A stretch of DNA of 64,000 bases from Aureivirga marina. Its GTDB lineage: Bacteria; Bacteroidota; Bacteroidia; Flavobacteriales; Flavobacteriaceae. Both the position numbers and the translations under genes were made by a program. The stretch covers positions 62,001 to 126,000 of the forward strand of contig NZ_JADPIB010000006.1 in assembly GCF_015767265.1 (NCBI RefSeq). Reading direction: 5' to 3'. The notes beneath the pieces are model-generated. The model was not told the DNA's origin. It saw only the letters and a list, made by a program, of their open reading frames with translations, and did no database searches. Positions 42,426-51,971 of this stretch are shown one piece after another (the first letter of the stretch is position 1; the number at the start of each line of letters is the position of its first letter).

Positions 42426-44003
42426 ATGAAGTTTCAGATCAATAATTCTTTTACGGACACATTACCAAGTGATTCGATTGTAGAAAATACCAGACGACAA
42501 GTACGTCAGGCCTGTTATTCTTTTGTGGAACCAACAAAAACGAAAGCTCCACTCCTATTACACCATTCTAAAGAAGTAGCGGAATTATTGGGAATTTCAG
42601 AAAAGGAAACACAGTCAGAAGAATTCTTGAATATATTTACAGGAAATGCGCTTATCTCAGAATCAAAACCTTATGCAATGTGCTATGGAGGACATCAGTT
42701 TGGGCATTGGGCAGGACAATTGGGAGACGGAAGAGCAATTAATTTGGCAGAAGTAGAACACAAAAATAAACGCTGGACATTACAATTAAAAGGTGCTGGA
42801 GCAACTCCATATTCTAGAACTGCAGATGGTCTTGCAGTGTTGAGATCTTCTATTCGAGAGTATTTGTGTAGCGAAGCGATGTTTCATTTAGGAGTTCCAA
42901 CTACTAGAGCTTTGTCTTTGGCATTGTCAGGAGATGAAGTTTTGAGAGATATGTTTTACAACGGCAATGCAGCTTATGAAAAAGGTGCAATTGTGTGTCG
43001 TGTAGCTCCTTCTTTTTTACGATTTGGAAGTTATGAGATTTTTGCTTCTAGAGGAGAAACTGAAACTTTAAAGAAATTGGTGGATTATACCATTAAAGAG
43101 TTTTATCCACAACTTTCTTGTGATAAGGAAGGTTATATTCAATTATTAAAAGAAGTAAGTACGAAAACATTGGACATGGTGATTCATTGGCAGCGTGTTG
43201 GTTTTGTACACGGTGTAATGAACACAGATAATATGTCGATTCTTGGTTTGACAATTGATTATGGTCCTTATGGTTGGTTGGAACCTTTTGAGAGAGGCTG
43301 GACACCAAATACTACCGATGCAGAACATAAACGTTATCAATTTGGAGATCAGGCTCAGATTACACTTTGGAATTTGGTAAAATTGGCAAATGCTTTATAT
43401 CCGCTGATTGAAGATGCTGCACCTTTGGAGGAAATATTAAATGCTTATCAAGAGCAATTCTTTGAAAAATATATTCAGATGATGAATGCGAAATTAGGTC
43501 TAGAAAAAACGCTAGAAAATGATTTTACTTTCATCCAACAATTAGAAAATCTCTTAGAACTGACAGAAACAGATATGACTATTTTCTTTAGACGTTTGAG
43601 TGACATTTCTAAAAATCAAAACATTGAAGAAGATAATTCTGATGAATTTTTAGTGACTTTTAAAGATGCTTTTTATAAACCAGAAGAACTTAAAGGAGAT
43701 ATTTTAACTGCTTGGAAAGATTGGTTTGGAATGTATTTAAACCGATTAGAAAAAGAGACTTTAACAGACAAAGAACGAAAAGAAAAAATGGATGCTGTTA
43801 ATCCTAAATATGTGTTGCGAAACTATATGGCACAATTAGCCATCGAAGCAGCAGACAAAGGAGATTATAGCATCATAAACGAATTAGCTGAACTTCTAAA
43901 AAAACCTTACGACACACAAAAAAGTGCGGAAAAGTGGTTTGCAAAACGTCCAGAATGGGCAAGAGTAAAACCTGGCTGTTCGATGCTTTCTTGTAGTTCT
44001 TAA
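42426..44003 (+). CDS. selO: Protein adenylyltransferase SelO (YdiU family)
   Basis: A 525-residue pseudokinase-fold enzyme that transfers AMP to Ser, Thr or Tyr residues of target proteins. The family core YAMCYGGHQFGHWAGQLGDG, the following RWTLQLKGAGATPYSRTADG and the flipped active-site segment VMNTDNMSILGLTIDYGPYG are clear. The C-terminus ends GCSMLSCSS, with the conserved cysteine in the usual place (Cys rather than selenocysteine in bacteria). The ATG at 42426 is used instead of 42402, since MKFQINNSF begins the domain. Likely role is redox-stress signalling. Confidence 0.95.
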   Translation: MKFQINNSFTDTLPSDSIVENTRRQVRQACYSFVEPTKTKAPLLLHHSKEVAELLGISEKETQSEEFLNIFTGNALISESKPYAMCYGGHQFGHWAGQLGDGRAINLAEVEHKNKRWTLQLKGAGATPYSRTADGLAVLRSSIREYLCSEAMFHLGVPTTRALSLALSGDEVLRDMFYNGNAAYEKGAIVCRVAPSFLRFGSYEIFASRGETETLKKLVDYTIKEFYPQLSCDKEGYIQLLKEVSTKTLDMVIHWQRVGFVHGVMNTDNMSILGLTIDYGPYGWLEPFERGWTPNTTDAEHKRYQFGDQAQITLWNLVKLANALYPLIEDAAPLEEILNAYQEQFFEKYIQMMNAKLGLEKTLENDFTFIQQLENLLELTETDMTIFFRRLSDISKNQNIEEDNSDEFLVTFKDAFYKPEELKGDILTAWKDWFGMYLNRLEKETLTDKERKEKMDAVNPKYVLRNYMAQLAIEAADKGDYSIINELAELLKKPYDTQKSAEKWFAKRPEWARVKPGCSMLSCSS

Positions 44004-44014
44004 TATTGTGTGGC

Positions 44015-44115
44015 TTCGAGAACCTCAACCACCGTGTGATATTTCGGAGATCGAGGCTCTCGAAATCGGATTATCCTTGGAAACGCAATGTGTGACTTCG
44101 ACTTCGCTCAGTCAC
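44015..44115. repeat. REP-like palindromes between selO and hrpB
   Basis: TTCGAGAACCTC (44015-44026) and GAGGCTCTCGAA (44053-44064) form a 12-bp imperfect inverted repeat with one mismatch. GTGACT and AGTCAC (44092-44097 and 44110-44115) bracket a second element, which contains the reverse complement of CTGAGCGAAGTCGAA found at 25703. The region is GC-richer than its surroundings. Confidence 0.6.
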
Positions 44116-44156
44116 CAATTGATATCTTATTATTTTTATTTATAAAACAGAAAAAA

Positions 44157-46649
44157 TTGATATTCGAATACCAAAATATAGATTTACCTGTAAAAGAAGT
44201 AATTCCTGAGATTCAGCAGAAATTACAGAATTCTAATACTTTAATTGTGAAAGCGCCTCCTGGAGCTGGAAAAAGTACTTTGCTGCCATTGGCTTTATTA
44301 AACGAACCTTGGTTGGAAGGCAAGAAAATATTGATGCTGGAACCGAGAAGATTGGCTGCGAAAACGATTGCAAATCGTATGGCGGATTTATTGGGAGAAA
44401 AAGCTGGAGAAACTGTTGGATATCGAATTCGATTTGAAAGTAAGGTTGGGCCAAATACTAAAATTGAAGTATTGACAGAAGGAATCTTAACTCGAATGAT
44501 TCATGAAGATAATGCTTTAGAAAATGTAGGAATAGTCATTTTTGATGAATTTCATGAGCGAAGTATTCATGCAGATGTTGCAATGGCACTTTGTAGAGAA
44601 TCACAAGCAATTTTGAGAGAAGATTTGAGAGTTTTAGTAATGTCTGCAACGATGGATATGCCTGAACTTTCGAAGATGTTGAACTCTCCGATTGTGGAAA
44701 GTAAAGGTCGACAATATCCTGTGGATATTCATTATACAGGAGAAAGTGATATGCGACTTTTACCTGAACTTACTTCAAAAGTGATTAAAGATGCTATAAA
44801 AAATCATGAAGGAGATATTTTAGTTTTTCTTCCAGGACAAGGAGAAATCAAAAAATGTGAGGAGATTTTAAAACAAAGTTTGAAAGGTATCATGATTCAT
44901 CCTTTGTATGGACAACTTCCTGCAAAGAAACAATTCGCTGCGATTATTCCAAATAAAAATGGAAAAAGAAAAGTAGTTTTAGCTACGAATATTGCAGAAA
45001 CAAGTTTGACGATTCAAGGAATAAAAGTAGTGATTGATTCTGGTTTTGAACGAACAGCCAAATTTAATCCAAATACAGGATTATCACGTTTGGAAACGAT
45101 ACAAATAGCAAAAGATTCGGCAGATCAACGAGCTGGAAGAGCTGGAAGATTGAGTGCAGGAACTTGTTATCGAATGTGGTCTATTGCAACACAATCTAGA
45201 TTGGATGAGCAAAGAAAACCAGAAATTGAAGATGTAGATTTGACGTCTTTAGTTTTGGATATGGCACAGTGGGGAATTGTAAATGCAGAAGATTTATCTT
45301 GGGTTACTCCTCCGCCAAAAGGTCATATTGCACAAGCTTCGGAACTTCTACATGAATTAGAAGCTTTGGAGCAGGATAAAATTACAGAACATGGAAAAGA
45401 ATTACATCGTTTGCCGACGCATCCTCGAATTGCGCATATGTTGATTAAGGCAAAAGAAAACAAACAACTTGCTTTAGCAACGGACATCGCTCCACTTTTG
45501 GAAGAAAAAGATCCACTTTCGACAGAAATTGGAATTAATATCAATCTGAGAATTGAAGCTTTGAGACGATTTAGAAGTGAAAAAGTTGGCGGAAAGCGGT
45601 TAGCTCGTATAGAAAAAATTGCAGCACAATATCGAAAAATGCTTAACATTCCTGTTGATAATTCTACATTTGATGATTATGAAACTGGAATTTTATTGGC
45701 TTATGCTTATCCAGAAAGAATTGCCTGTGCGAGACCTGGAAATAATGCACAATTTCAAATGGCGAATGGAAAATCTGCAACCGCAGGACATCGAGATGAT
45801 TTAGCACATGAATCTTGGTTAGCAATTGCACATGTAAACGACCGACATGGTGTTGGAAAAATATTTATGGCTTCTCCTTTAAACCCAAGAGATTTGATGC
45901 CTTTAGTTAAAACAAAAGAAATCATTACTTGGAATACAAAAAAAGGAGGATTAATCGCTACGGAAGATTTACGAATTGGAAGTATTGTCTTGAAAAGTAC
46001 GGCAATTGCAGATGCTGATGAAGATTTGGTTTTAAAAGCAATTACAAATGTAATTAAAAAAGAAGGAGCACATTTATTAGATTGGACTGAAGAAGTAGAA
46101 CAATGGAAAAATAAGGTTTTATCTTTAAGAAAATGGAATCCAGAAGCTGGTTTTCCAGATGTGAGCATGAAAACTTTATTGGAAACAAATGGAAAATGGT
46201 TAGCTCCGTATTTGAGAGATATTAATAAACCCGAAGATTTAAAGAAAATTAATCTAAAAGAGGTTTTAGAATATAGTTTAGAACCAGAATTACAGTCGAA
46301 AATAAAAACACTTACTCCAAGTAAAATTGAAGTTCCAAGTGGTTCTTTTATCAAAATAAAATATCAAGCAAATGGTAGTGAACCTGTTTTAGCTGTTCGT
46401 TTGCAAGAATGTTTTGGAATGCAAGAAACGCCTACTGTAAACAATGGAAAAATAAATGTTTTGATGCATTTACTTTCTCCAGGTTTTAAAATTGTACAGA
46501 TTACTTCAGATATTAAAAGTTTTTGGGATAATGCTTATTTTGAGGTTCGAAAAGATTTAAGAATGCGCTATAAAAAACATTTTTGGCCAGAAAAACCTTG
46601 GGAAGAAGAAGCGATTAAAGGAAGTATGAAGCGTAGGGAGAGGAAGTAA
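44157..46649 (+). CDS. hrpB: ATP-dependent RNA helicase HrpB
   Basis: An 830-residue DEAH-type helicase. Motifs: GAGKST (I), DEFHER (II), SAT (III), and QRAGRAGR (VI), followed by HA2, OB and the C-terminal HrpB domain (ENGKW.APYL pattern, ending PWEEEAIKGS). The frame is open to 44088, but the first 23 codons are read from a REP-like repeat, so a TTG at 44157 (LIFEYQNIDLPVKEVIPEI) is proposed as the start. An unusual TTG start is uncertain. The role is RNA processing or ribosome-linked remodelling. Confidence 0.9.
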   Translation: MIFEYQNIDLPVKEVIPEIQQKLQNSNTLIVKAPPGAGKSTLLPLALLNEPWLEGKKILMLEPRRLAAKTIANRMADLLGEKAGETVGYRIRFESKVGPNTKIEVLTEGILTRMIHEDNALENVGIVIFDEFHERSIHADVAMALCRESQAILREDLRVLVMSATMDMPELSKMLNSPIVESKGRQYPVDIHYTGESDMRLLPELTSKVIKDAIKNHEGDILVFLPGQGEIKKCEEILKQSLKGIMIHPLYGQLPAKKQFAAIIPNKNGKRKVVLATNIAETSLTIQGIKVVIDSGFERTAKFNPNTGLSRLETIQIAKDSADQRAGRAGRLSAGTCYRMWSIATQSRLDEQRKPEIEDVDLTSLVLDMAQWGIVNAEDLSWVTPPPKGHIAQASELLHELEALEQDKITEHGKELHRLPTHPRIAHMLIKAKENKQLALATDIAPLLEEKDPLSTEIGININLRIEALRRFRSEKVGGKRLARIEKIAAQYRKMLNIPVDNSTFDDYETGILLAYAYPERIACARPGNNAQFQMANGKSATAGHRDDLAHESWLAIAHVNDRHGVGKIFMASPLNPRDLMPLVKTKEIITWNTKKGGLIATEDLRIGSIVLKSTAIADADEDLVLKAITNVIKKEGAHLLDWTEEVEQWKNKVLSLRKWNPEAGFPDVSMKTLLETNGKWLAPYLRDINKPEDLKKINLKEVLEYSLEPELQSKIKTLTPSKIEVPSGSFIKIKYQANGSEPVLAVRLQECFGMQETPTVNNGKINVLMHLLSPGFKIVQITSDIKSFWDNAYFEVRKDLRMRYKKHFWPEKPWEEEAIKGSMKRRERK

Positions 46650-46685
46650 ATTGGAAATAAATTTAATCTTATATTGATATTTAAA

Positions 46686-47228
46686 ATGAAAAAATTAATC
46701 TTTATTCTTTTTTTGAGTATAATTTCATGTAATAAATCAAAAAACGCACAAAACATTCCAGTTAATATGCAGCCAGAGTGGCAAAATATAGAAAGTAATA
46801 AAATGCCTTTAAAGTTTGGTCAAATTATTGAAATTGAGAATATTGAAATTAAATCTATTGTTTTAGATTATAATGAAGATGAATCAGGAGTTTGGATTGG
46901 TTTATGCCCAATTAACGAAAATAAATTATTCGGAAGACAAATTCCTCAAAATTTAATTAATTCTACTTGTCTAGATTTATTAGATTTCGTTTATATCCAA
47001 ATTAAAGATTTAAAAAATTATAAGAAAATTGAATTATTAGATATAGATATAAATAAAGTTGGTATCGGAAATATTTATCCTATAAGTAATGAATATGAAT
47101 TAAAAGACTTTTTTAATTCTGGAATTGAAGAAAGAAAAAAGGAACAGACACCATGTAATGAAGGATTAACAGGTTTAAATCCTGTAAGAGAATGTTATTT
47201 CGATTTAAGTAAAATTGAAATTAAATAA
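46686..47228 (+). CDS. Hypothetical lipoprotein
   Basis: A 180-residue lipoprotein. The ATG at 46686 starts a lipoprotein signal (MKKLIFILFLSIISC, Cys15). The mature part is beta-rich, with GIGNIYPISNEYELKDFFNS and a Cys-containing end (TPCNEGLTGLNPVRECYFD) that could form a disulfide. No family is recognised. Confidence 0.6.
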   Translation: MKKLIFILFLSIISCNKSKNAQNIPVNMQPEWQNIESNKMPLKFGQIIEIENIEIKSIVLDYNEDESGVWIGLCPINENKLFGRQIPQNLINSTCLDLLDFVYIQIKDLKNYKKIELLDIDINKVGIGNIYPISNEYELKDFFNSGIEERKKEQTPCNEGLTGLNPVRECYFDLSKIEIK

Positions 47229-47354
47229 TCTTATATATAAGCACAATTTGTGTTATTGTAAATATAATTCCTAAAGTTTTTAAATCTAAAGAATTTTTCT
47301 TGGTTTCTTCTATCGATTGATTTAGATTTGAAAACTTAAATAAAAAAATGCTAA

Positions 47355-47471
47355 AAACAAATTAATCGATTAGCTCTTGACTTAAATCTTGATTCTATTT
47401 ATGGTGTATTTGAAACAAAATTGGAATTGGATTTTATTTCTGCGGTTAAAATTAAATGGGAAAAATCATAA
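47355..47471 (+). pseudogene. Possible gene remnant
   Basis: In the 328-bp gap 47229-47556 one frame reads QINRLALDLNLDSIYGVFET and then KLELDFISAVKIKWEKS before a stop, without any start codon. It looks more protein-like than the surrounding AT-rich sequence and may be a worn 3' end. Nothing else is seen in the gap. Confidence 0.3.
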
Positions 47472-47556
47472 TTACAAAATAAACTACATTGATTGTTTTT
47501 TTATTTTACAAATCATTTAAAAAAATTACAACAGATTACATTTTAAAAGAAAAAGT

Positions 47557-47973
47557 ATGGATACATCATCAAATTTAAACGTTTTTGTATTATTATCAAT
47601 TTTTATAAGTCCTGTTATCCTAATGTGTATCGTATTTTATAAGAATAGTAGAATTTCAAAAAGACATAAAAAAACAATTGAATCAGATTGGTATAATTTT
47701 TTTATAGCTATTAAAAGAAAAGATGTAAATCAGATAGTAAAATTTGGGAATTTACTGAAAGAAAATAAACACATGGATTCTATTCATTTAAATATAATCT
47801 ATGATGAATTATTGAAATTTAAATCCGATAATACAAATATTGAGGTTTTAAAACTAGAAATCTCACGTCAACTTAGAAGATGGAAGGATTCAAATTTATA
47901 CTTTACAAAGTTTAAATCTTCCTCATTAATTGAAATAATCATTTCTGACGTATTTAGCAAAAAAAAAGCCTAA
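47557..47973 (+). CDS. Hypothetical membrane-anchored protein
   Basis: A 138-residue protein with one N-terminal transmembrane helix (about 8-28) and a basic helical cytoplasmic part. No recognised domain. Its stop codon lies inside the terminator hairpin that follows. Function unknown. Confidence 0.55.
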   Translation: MDTSSNLNVFVLLSIFISPVILMCIVFYKNSRISKRHKKTIESDWYNFFIAIKRKDVNQIVKFGNLLKENKHMDSIHLNIIYDELLKFKSDNTNIEVLKLEISRQLRRWKDSNLYFTKFKSSSLIEIIISDVFSKKKA

Positions 47974-47994
47974 CAAATAATTTGGTAGGCTTTT
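47964..47994. terminator. Bidirectional terminator between the hypothetical gene and cspA
   Basis: AAAAGCCTA (47964-47972) and TAGGCTTTT (47986-47994) form the stem, with A and T tracts on both sides. It serves both convergent genes. Confidence 0.8.
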
Positions 47995-48016
47995 AGCTCA
48001 AATGTTGTATAATATA

Positions 48017-48211
48017 CTAGTTAATTACTTTTACATTTACTGCATTTAATCCTTTACGTCCTTCTTCAACGTCGTAAGAAACTTTGTCTCCTTGAGCTAC
48101 TTCATCTACTAATCCGTTAATGTGTACAAACACATCTCTTCCTCCTTGATCTGGAGTGATAAATCCGTAACCTTTTTCGTCGTTGAAAAACTTAATTGTT
48201 CCTGTATTCAT
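48017..48211 (-). CDS. cspA: Cold-shock protein, CspA family
   Basis: A 64-residue single OB-fold RNA-binding protein with RNP1 (KGYGFITP) and RNP2 (VFVHI). Such proteins bind single-stranded RNA or DNA and act as RNA chaperones. A promoter element TACTTTTG lies on the minus strand at 48240-48233, only 22 bp before the ATG. Confidence 0.95.
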   Translation of the reverse strand: MNTGTIKFFNDEKGYGFITPDQGGRDVFVHINGLVDEVAQGDKVSYDVEEGRKGLNAVNVKVIN

Positions 48212-48325
48212 AAGTATGTTTTAAATAAAGTGCAAAAGTAAACTAATATTCCGAGTAATCTACTAAAAATCACTTTTTTTAATATAATATTATTATTAAG
48301 ACTCTTTTTTTAAAAAAATTTAACA

Positions 48326-49009
48326 TTAAGACTCCTCTTCATTCAGTTCAAAAATTTCTTTTTCTGAAAAAGCTCTAAAAGATAATTTATAACCTTCAAT
48401 TCCTGCAATTGCAAAGAAAAACACATCTACAAAACCAAATGTATCCCCCACAATATCAAATAATTTACCAAAATCTATCAGAATAAATGCTTCAAAATAT
48501 CCTAAATCTGCACCATGAGCTGCAAAACCAATTATACTTAAAATATTACCTAAAAAACAACTTAAAATTGCAATTATAGCACCGTAAATCCCATAAACTT
48601 GTTCGATCCCTTTTCCAAAAAATCTATTCGTGAAACCGACTGCTGCACCAATTGCAATTGCCATATACCCTATTTGAAAGCCTGTAGCAACTGTAATTAT
48701 TCCCCAAAGAATCGCACAAATAGTTCCAGTAATGATAGAAGTCATCAAACCTAAAGAGAAATTTTGCTCTTCTTTAAATTTTTCAATATTCTCTTCAGAT
48801 AATCTAGACATTGCAACTTCATGATCTAATTCTTCTGTTTCATTTTTGGTTTCAACAACCGTAGTGTCTAATTCATAATTTTCACACTCTTTTTCAAAAT
48901 CAGCATGTTTTCCAGTTAAATTACATACCAAACCAATTTTCATGTTTAATTCACGTTTTATGCATCTCTCGCAAAAACGTAAGTGTTCTTTCCTAGTCAT
49001 TTTTTTCAA
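48326..49009 (-). CDS. Membrane protein with N-terminal zinc-finger-like segment
   Basis: A 227-residue protein. The N-terminus has four Cys (CERCIKR...GLVCNLTGKHADFEKEC), which could bind zinc. After an acidic linker come about five transmembrane helices (about 90-205), ending with an acidic tail. No specific family is recognised, but similar Cys-N-terminal membrane proteins of unknown role occur in Flavobacteriaceae. Confidence 0.65.
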   Translation of the reverse strand: MKKMTRKEHLRFCERCIKRELNMKIGLVCNLTGKHADFEKECENYELDTTVVETKNETEELDHEVAMSRLSEENIEKFKEEQNFSLGLMTSIITGTICAILWGIITVATGFQIGYMAIAIGAAVGFTNRFFGKGIEQVYGIYGAIIAILSCFLGNILSIIGFAAHGADLGYFEAFILIDFGKLFDIVGDTFGFVDVFFFAIAGIEGYKLSFRAFSEKEIFELNEEES

Positions 49010-49085
49010 TTTTTAGCAATAATAGTAAAATCCTAACATTTTATAAGAAAAAGTAGCTAATTTAGTTTTATTATGAATAAAAAAA

Positions 49086-49105
49086 GCCTTCTTTAAAAAG
49101 AAGGC
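49086..49105. terminator. Hairpin in the 348-bp gap upstream of the membrane protein
   Basis: GCCTTCTTT and AAAGAAGGC, with an A tract on the left reading as T on the minus strand. It probably ends the transcript of the zinc-ribbon gene at 49358. Nothing else is seen in the gap 49010-49357. Confidence 0.7.
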
Positions 49106-49357
49106 ATAAGATAAGAGTAATCTTTTTTTCATAAGAAACCTTGTTCTTACAATCAAAAGCATTTCGAATTCTATTCTAAAAAAATAACTATTTTATCTAT
49201 ATTTTATTTTAAATACTCAATAAAATTTAACATCTACCTATAAATTATCACTAATTTTCTATATATTATAAGCAAAATTTAAAAAAAAGAAAATGATCAA
49301 TTACAAAAACAAAATTATTTTTAGGAATCATTAAAATGGAATTCATTATTTCAAACT

Positions 49358-49693
49358 TTATTTTTTCATTAATTCTTTCCATTCTTTTAATTTATTTTTT
49401 GCTGGTGCTTTAAAAGACATCGAAACTTCTTTCATTTTCTGATTGCATTGCGGACAATCCTCAACTCTTTCAAAATATTTTAATTTTAAAGCATCTTTTT
49501 CTTTTTTAGATAATTTCTTTTTAGGTTTTGAAAAATAAAAAGCATTTAATAATAAGGACAATTCACCATTTTTTTCTGCAAAATCTTTTTCATTTGATTT
49601 CTTAAAACCTTTTCGACAATCTACACAAATAAAATGTCTTTTATATCGTTTAATTTTCTGAAGATAATAGGACATAACATTAATTTTATTCAA
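49358..49693 (-). CDS. Zinc-ribbon hypothetical protein
   Basis: A 111-residue basic protein with two CxxC pairs (CVDC near 23 and CPQC near 79) that would form a zinc ribbon split by a long helical insert. The C-terminus is basic (KNKLKEWKELMKK). It is divergent from a GNAT gene and may bind nucleic acid. Function unknown. Confidence 0.65.
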   Translation of the reverse strand: MNKINVMSYYLQKIKRYKRHFICVDCRKGFKKSNEKDFAEKNGELSLLLNAFYFSKPKKKLSKKEKDALKLKYFERVEDCPQCNQKMKEVSMSFKAPAKNKLKEWKELMKK

Positions 49694-49768
49694 ATATAAA
49701 AATTTGGAAAATATCCATACTTTTAAAACTTCATTTTGTAAAATTGTAATTTATAAAACATATGATGA

Positions 49769-50368
49769 ATGGAAAATAATTGGCAAAAAGAAATTATTTT
49801 AGATGGAAATCTTGTTCGTTTAGAACCTCTTCAAATTTCACATAAAAAAGAATTAATCGAAGCTGCTAAAGATGGTGAATTATGGAAACTTTGGTATACT
49901 TCCGTTCCAAATGAAGAAACTACTGAAAATTTTATTAAAACCGCATTATTAAACAAAGAAAAAGGAGAACAAATTCCTTTTGTTATCATTGATAAAAAAT
50001 CAAACAAAGTAATTGGAACAACTCGTTTTATGAATATGGAACCAGAAAATTTTCGTTTGGAAATTGGCCACACATGGTATGCAAAATCTTTCCAAAAAAC
50101 TGGTGTAAATACAGAATGTAAATATCTTCTTTTACAATATACTTTTGAAAAAATGAATTGTATTGCTGTAGAATTTCGAACGCATTGGCATAATTTAGCT
50201 TCTCGAAATGCCATTTTACGACTTGGAGCAAAACAAGATGGAATTTTAAGAAATCACTCTATTTCAAAAAATGGTGTTTTACGAGATACCGTTGTTTTTT
50301 CCATTATTAATTCAGAATGGAAAACTGTGAAGTTCGGATTGGAACATAAAATGGAAAAAACTTATTAG
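49769..50368 (+). CDS. GNAT acetyltransferase, RimJ/RimL-type
   Basis: A 199-residue protein with the RimJ/RimL-like domain: LDGNLVRLEPLQISHKKELI at the N-terminus, VIGTTRFMNMEPENFRLEIG in the middle and HWHNLASRNAILRLGAKQDG at the acetyl-CoA end. These enzymes acetylate N-termini of ribosomal proteins or other amines. Confidence 0.87.
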   Translation: MENNWQKEIILDGNLVRLEPLQISHKKELIEAAKDGELWKLWYTSVPNEETTENFIKTALLNKEKGEQIPFVIIDKKSNKVIGTTRFMNMEPENFRLEIGHTWYAKSFQKTGVNTECKYLLLQYTFEKMNCIAVEFRTHWHNLASRNAILRLGAKQDGILRNHSISKNGVLRDTVVFSIINSEWKTVKFGLEHKMEKTY

Positions 50369-50456
50369 AATTAAACTAAAATTAAGGAATAATTATTTCT
50401 AATCTAAACCTAAGAATCTTTGGGATTCAAAAGGATAATTTTTTCTCAAATAAACT

Positions 50457-50464
50457 TATATTTG
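50457..50464 (+). promoter_or_regulatory. -7 promoter element of glmM
   Basis: TATATTTG matches TAnnTTTG and lies 59 bp before the ATG at 50524. Confidence 0.55.
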
Positions 50465-50523
50465 CTGAGCTCATTTAGATTTTTAAAAAGTTTAGATGTG
50501 ATTAATCAAAAAATCAAAAAAGA

Positions 50524-51912
50524 ATGACATTAATAAAATCTATATCTGGAATCCGAGGAACAATCGGTGGAAAAGTGAATGATAACCTAACGCCTGTGGA
50601 TGCTGTAAAATTTGCAGCTGCATATGGAACTTGGTTAAAAGATAAATGTGGAAATAAAGAAGAAATTAAAGTTGTTATTGGTCGAGATGCCAGAATTTCT
50701 GGTAAAATGATTAGTTCATTAGTTGCTAATACACTTGTTGGGTTAGGAATTCAAGTGATTGATTTAGGACTTTCTACTACGCCAACAGTAGAAACAATCG
50801 TTCCTTTAGAAGAAGCGGATGGTGGAATTATTCTTACTGCAAGTCATAATCCAAAACAATGGAATGCTTTAAAACTTTTAAATGAAAAAGGAGAGTTTTT
50901 AAATGGTGAGGAAGGAGCTAAAATCTTAAAAATCGCTGAAAATGATGCGTATTCTTTTGCAGAAGTGGATGATTTAGGTTCTTATAATAAAGCCGTTGGA
51001 GGAATTGATACACATATTGAAGAAATTTTCAAATTGGATTATATCAATTTAGAAGCAATTAAAAATGCTAATTTTAAAGTTGTTGTAGATGGAGTAAATT
51101 CAACTGGTGGAATTGCTATTCCTGCTTTATTAAAAAAATTAGGTGTAGAATGTGTCGAACTTTATTGTACTCCAAATGGTCATTTCCCACATAATCCGGA
51201 GCCTTTAAAAGAGCATTTGACGGATATTTCTAATTTAGTTGTTGAAGAAAAAGCAGATTTTGGAATTGTTGTAGATCCTGATGTAGATCGTTTAGCTTTA
51301 ATTTGTGAAGATGGTTCTATGTTTGGTGAAGAATATACTTTAGTAGCTTGTGCAGATTATATTTTAGAGAAAAATAATGGTGGAAATACCGTTTCTAATT
51401 TATCTTCTTCAAGAGCTTTAAGAGATGTGACTGAAAAACACGGAGGAACTTATCAAGCAAGTGCTGTTGGAGAAGTAAATGTTGTAGAATTAATGAAATC
51501 TACAAATGCAATTATTGGTGGTGAAGGAAATGGAGGAATTATTTATCCTGCTGCACATTACGGAAGAGATTCACTTGTTGGAGTTGCATTATTCTTATCA
51601 CTTTTAGCAGAAAGAAAAGTTTCTTGTAAAGCTTTAAGAGAATCTTATCCTAGCTATTTTATGAGCAAAAATAAGATTCAATTAACGCCAGAAATTAATG
51701 TAGATTTGATATTAGAAAACATGGCGAAGAAATATGAAAACGAAAATGTTTCTACAATTGATGGAGTTAAAGTTGATTTTCCAACAGAATGGGTTCACTT
51801 AAGAAAATCGAATACAGAACCAATCATTCGTATTTATACAGAAAGTGATTCACAAGAAAATGCAGATAATTTAGCACAAAGGATTATCGAAGAAATTAAA
51901 GAAATTATTTAA
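50524..51912 (+). CDS. glmM: Phosphoglucosamine mutase (phosphohexomutase)
   Basis: A 462-residue alpha-D-phosphohexomutase that would convert glucosamine-6-phosphate to glucosamine-1-phosphate for cell-wall precursor synthesis. Visible motifs are the catalytic phosphoserine loop TASHNP (Ser107), the metal-binding DPDVDRLA (about 250), the sugar-binding GEGNGG (about 338) and the phosphate-binding RKSNTEPIIRIY near the C-terminus. Length is normal for the family. A terminator follows 19 bp later. Specificity for glucosamine rather than glucose or mannose is the usual family call in this phylum. Confidence 0.92.
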   Translation: MTLIKSISGIRGTIGGKVNDNLTPVDAVKFAAAYGTWLKDKCGNKEEIKVVIGRDARISGKMISSLVANTLVGLGIQVIDLGLSTTPTVETIVPLEEADGGIILTASHNPKQWNALKLLNEKGEFLNGEEGAKILKIAENDAYSFAEVDDLGSYNKAVGGIDTHIEEIFKLDYINLEAIKNANFKVVVDGVNSTGGIAIPALLKKLGVECVELYCTPNGHFPHNPEPLKEHLTDISNLVVEEKADFGIVVDPDVDRLALICEDGSMFGEEYTLVACADYILEKNNGGNTVSNLSSSRALRDVTEKHGGTYQASAVGEVNVVELMKSTNAIIGGEGNGGIIYPAAHYGRDSLVGVALFLSLLAERKVSCKALRESYPSYFMSKNKIQLTPEINVDLILENMAKKYENENVSTIDGVKVDFPTEWVHLRKSNTEPIIRIYTESDSQENADNLAQRIIEEIKEII

Positions 51913-51931
51913 TCGCACCAACATAAAAAAG

Positions 51932-51961
51932 AAAAGCTAATCATTTATTTGATTAGCTTTT
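51932..51961. terminator. Terminator of glmM and the convergent hydrolase gene
   Basis: A 12-bp stem AAAAGCTAATCA / TGATTAGCTTTT with T tracts on both strands, between the stops at 51912 and 51972. Confidence 0.85.
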
Positions 51962-51971
51962 TTAATTCTTT

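Noticed and set aside
44088-44156. ATG start of hrpB at 44088.
   Set aside because: The added 23 codons come from a dispersed repeat and AT-rich linker, and the family alignment starts after them.
45323-46354. Two long minus-strand open frames inside hrpB.
   Set aside because: They are antisense shadows of a conserved helicase and show no family features.
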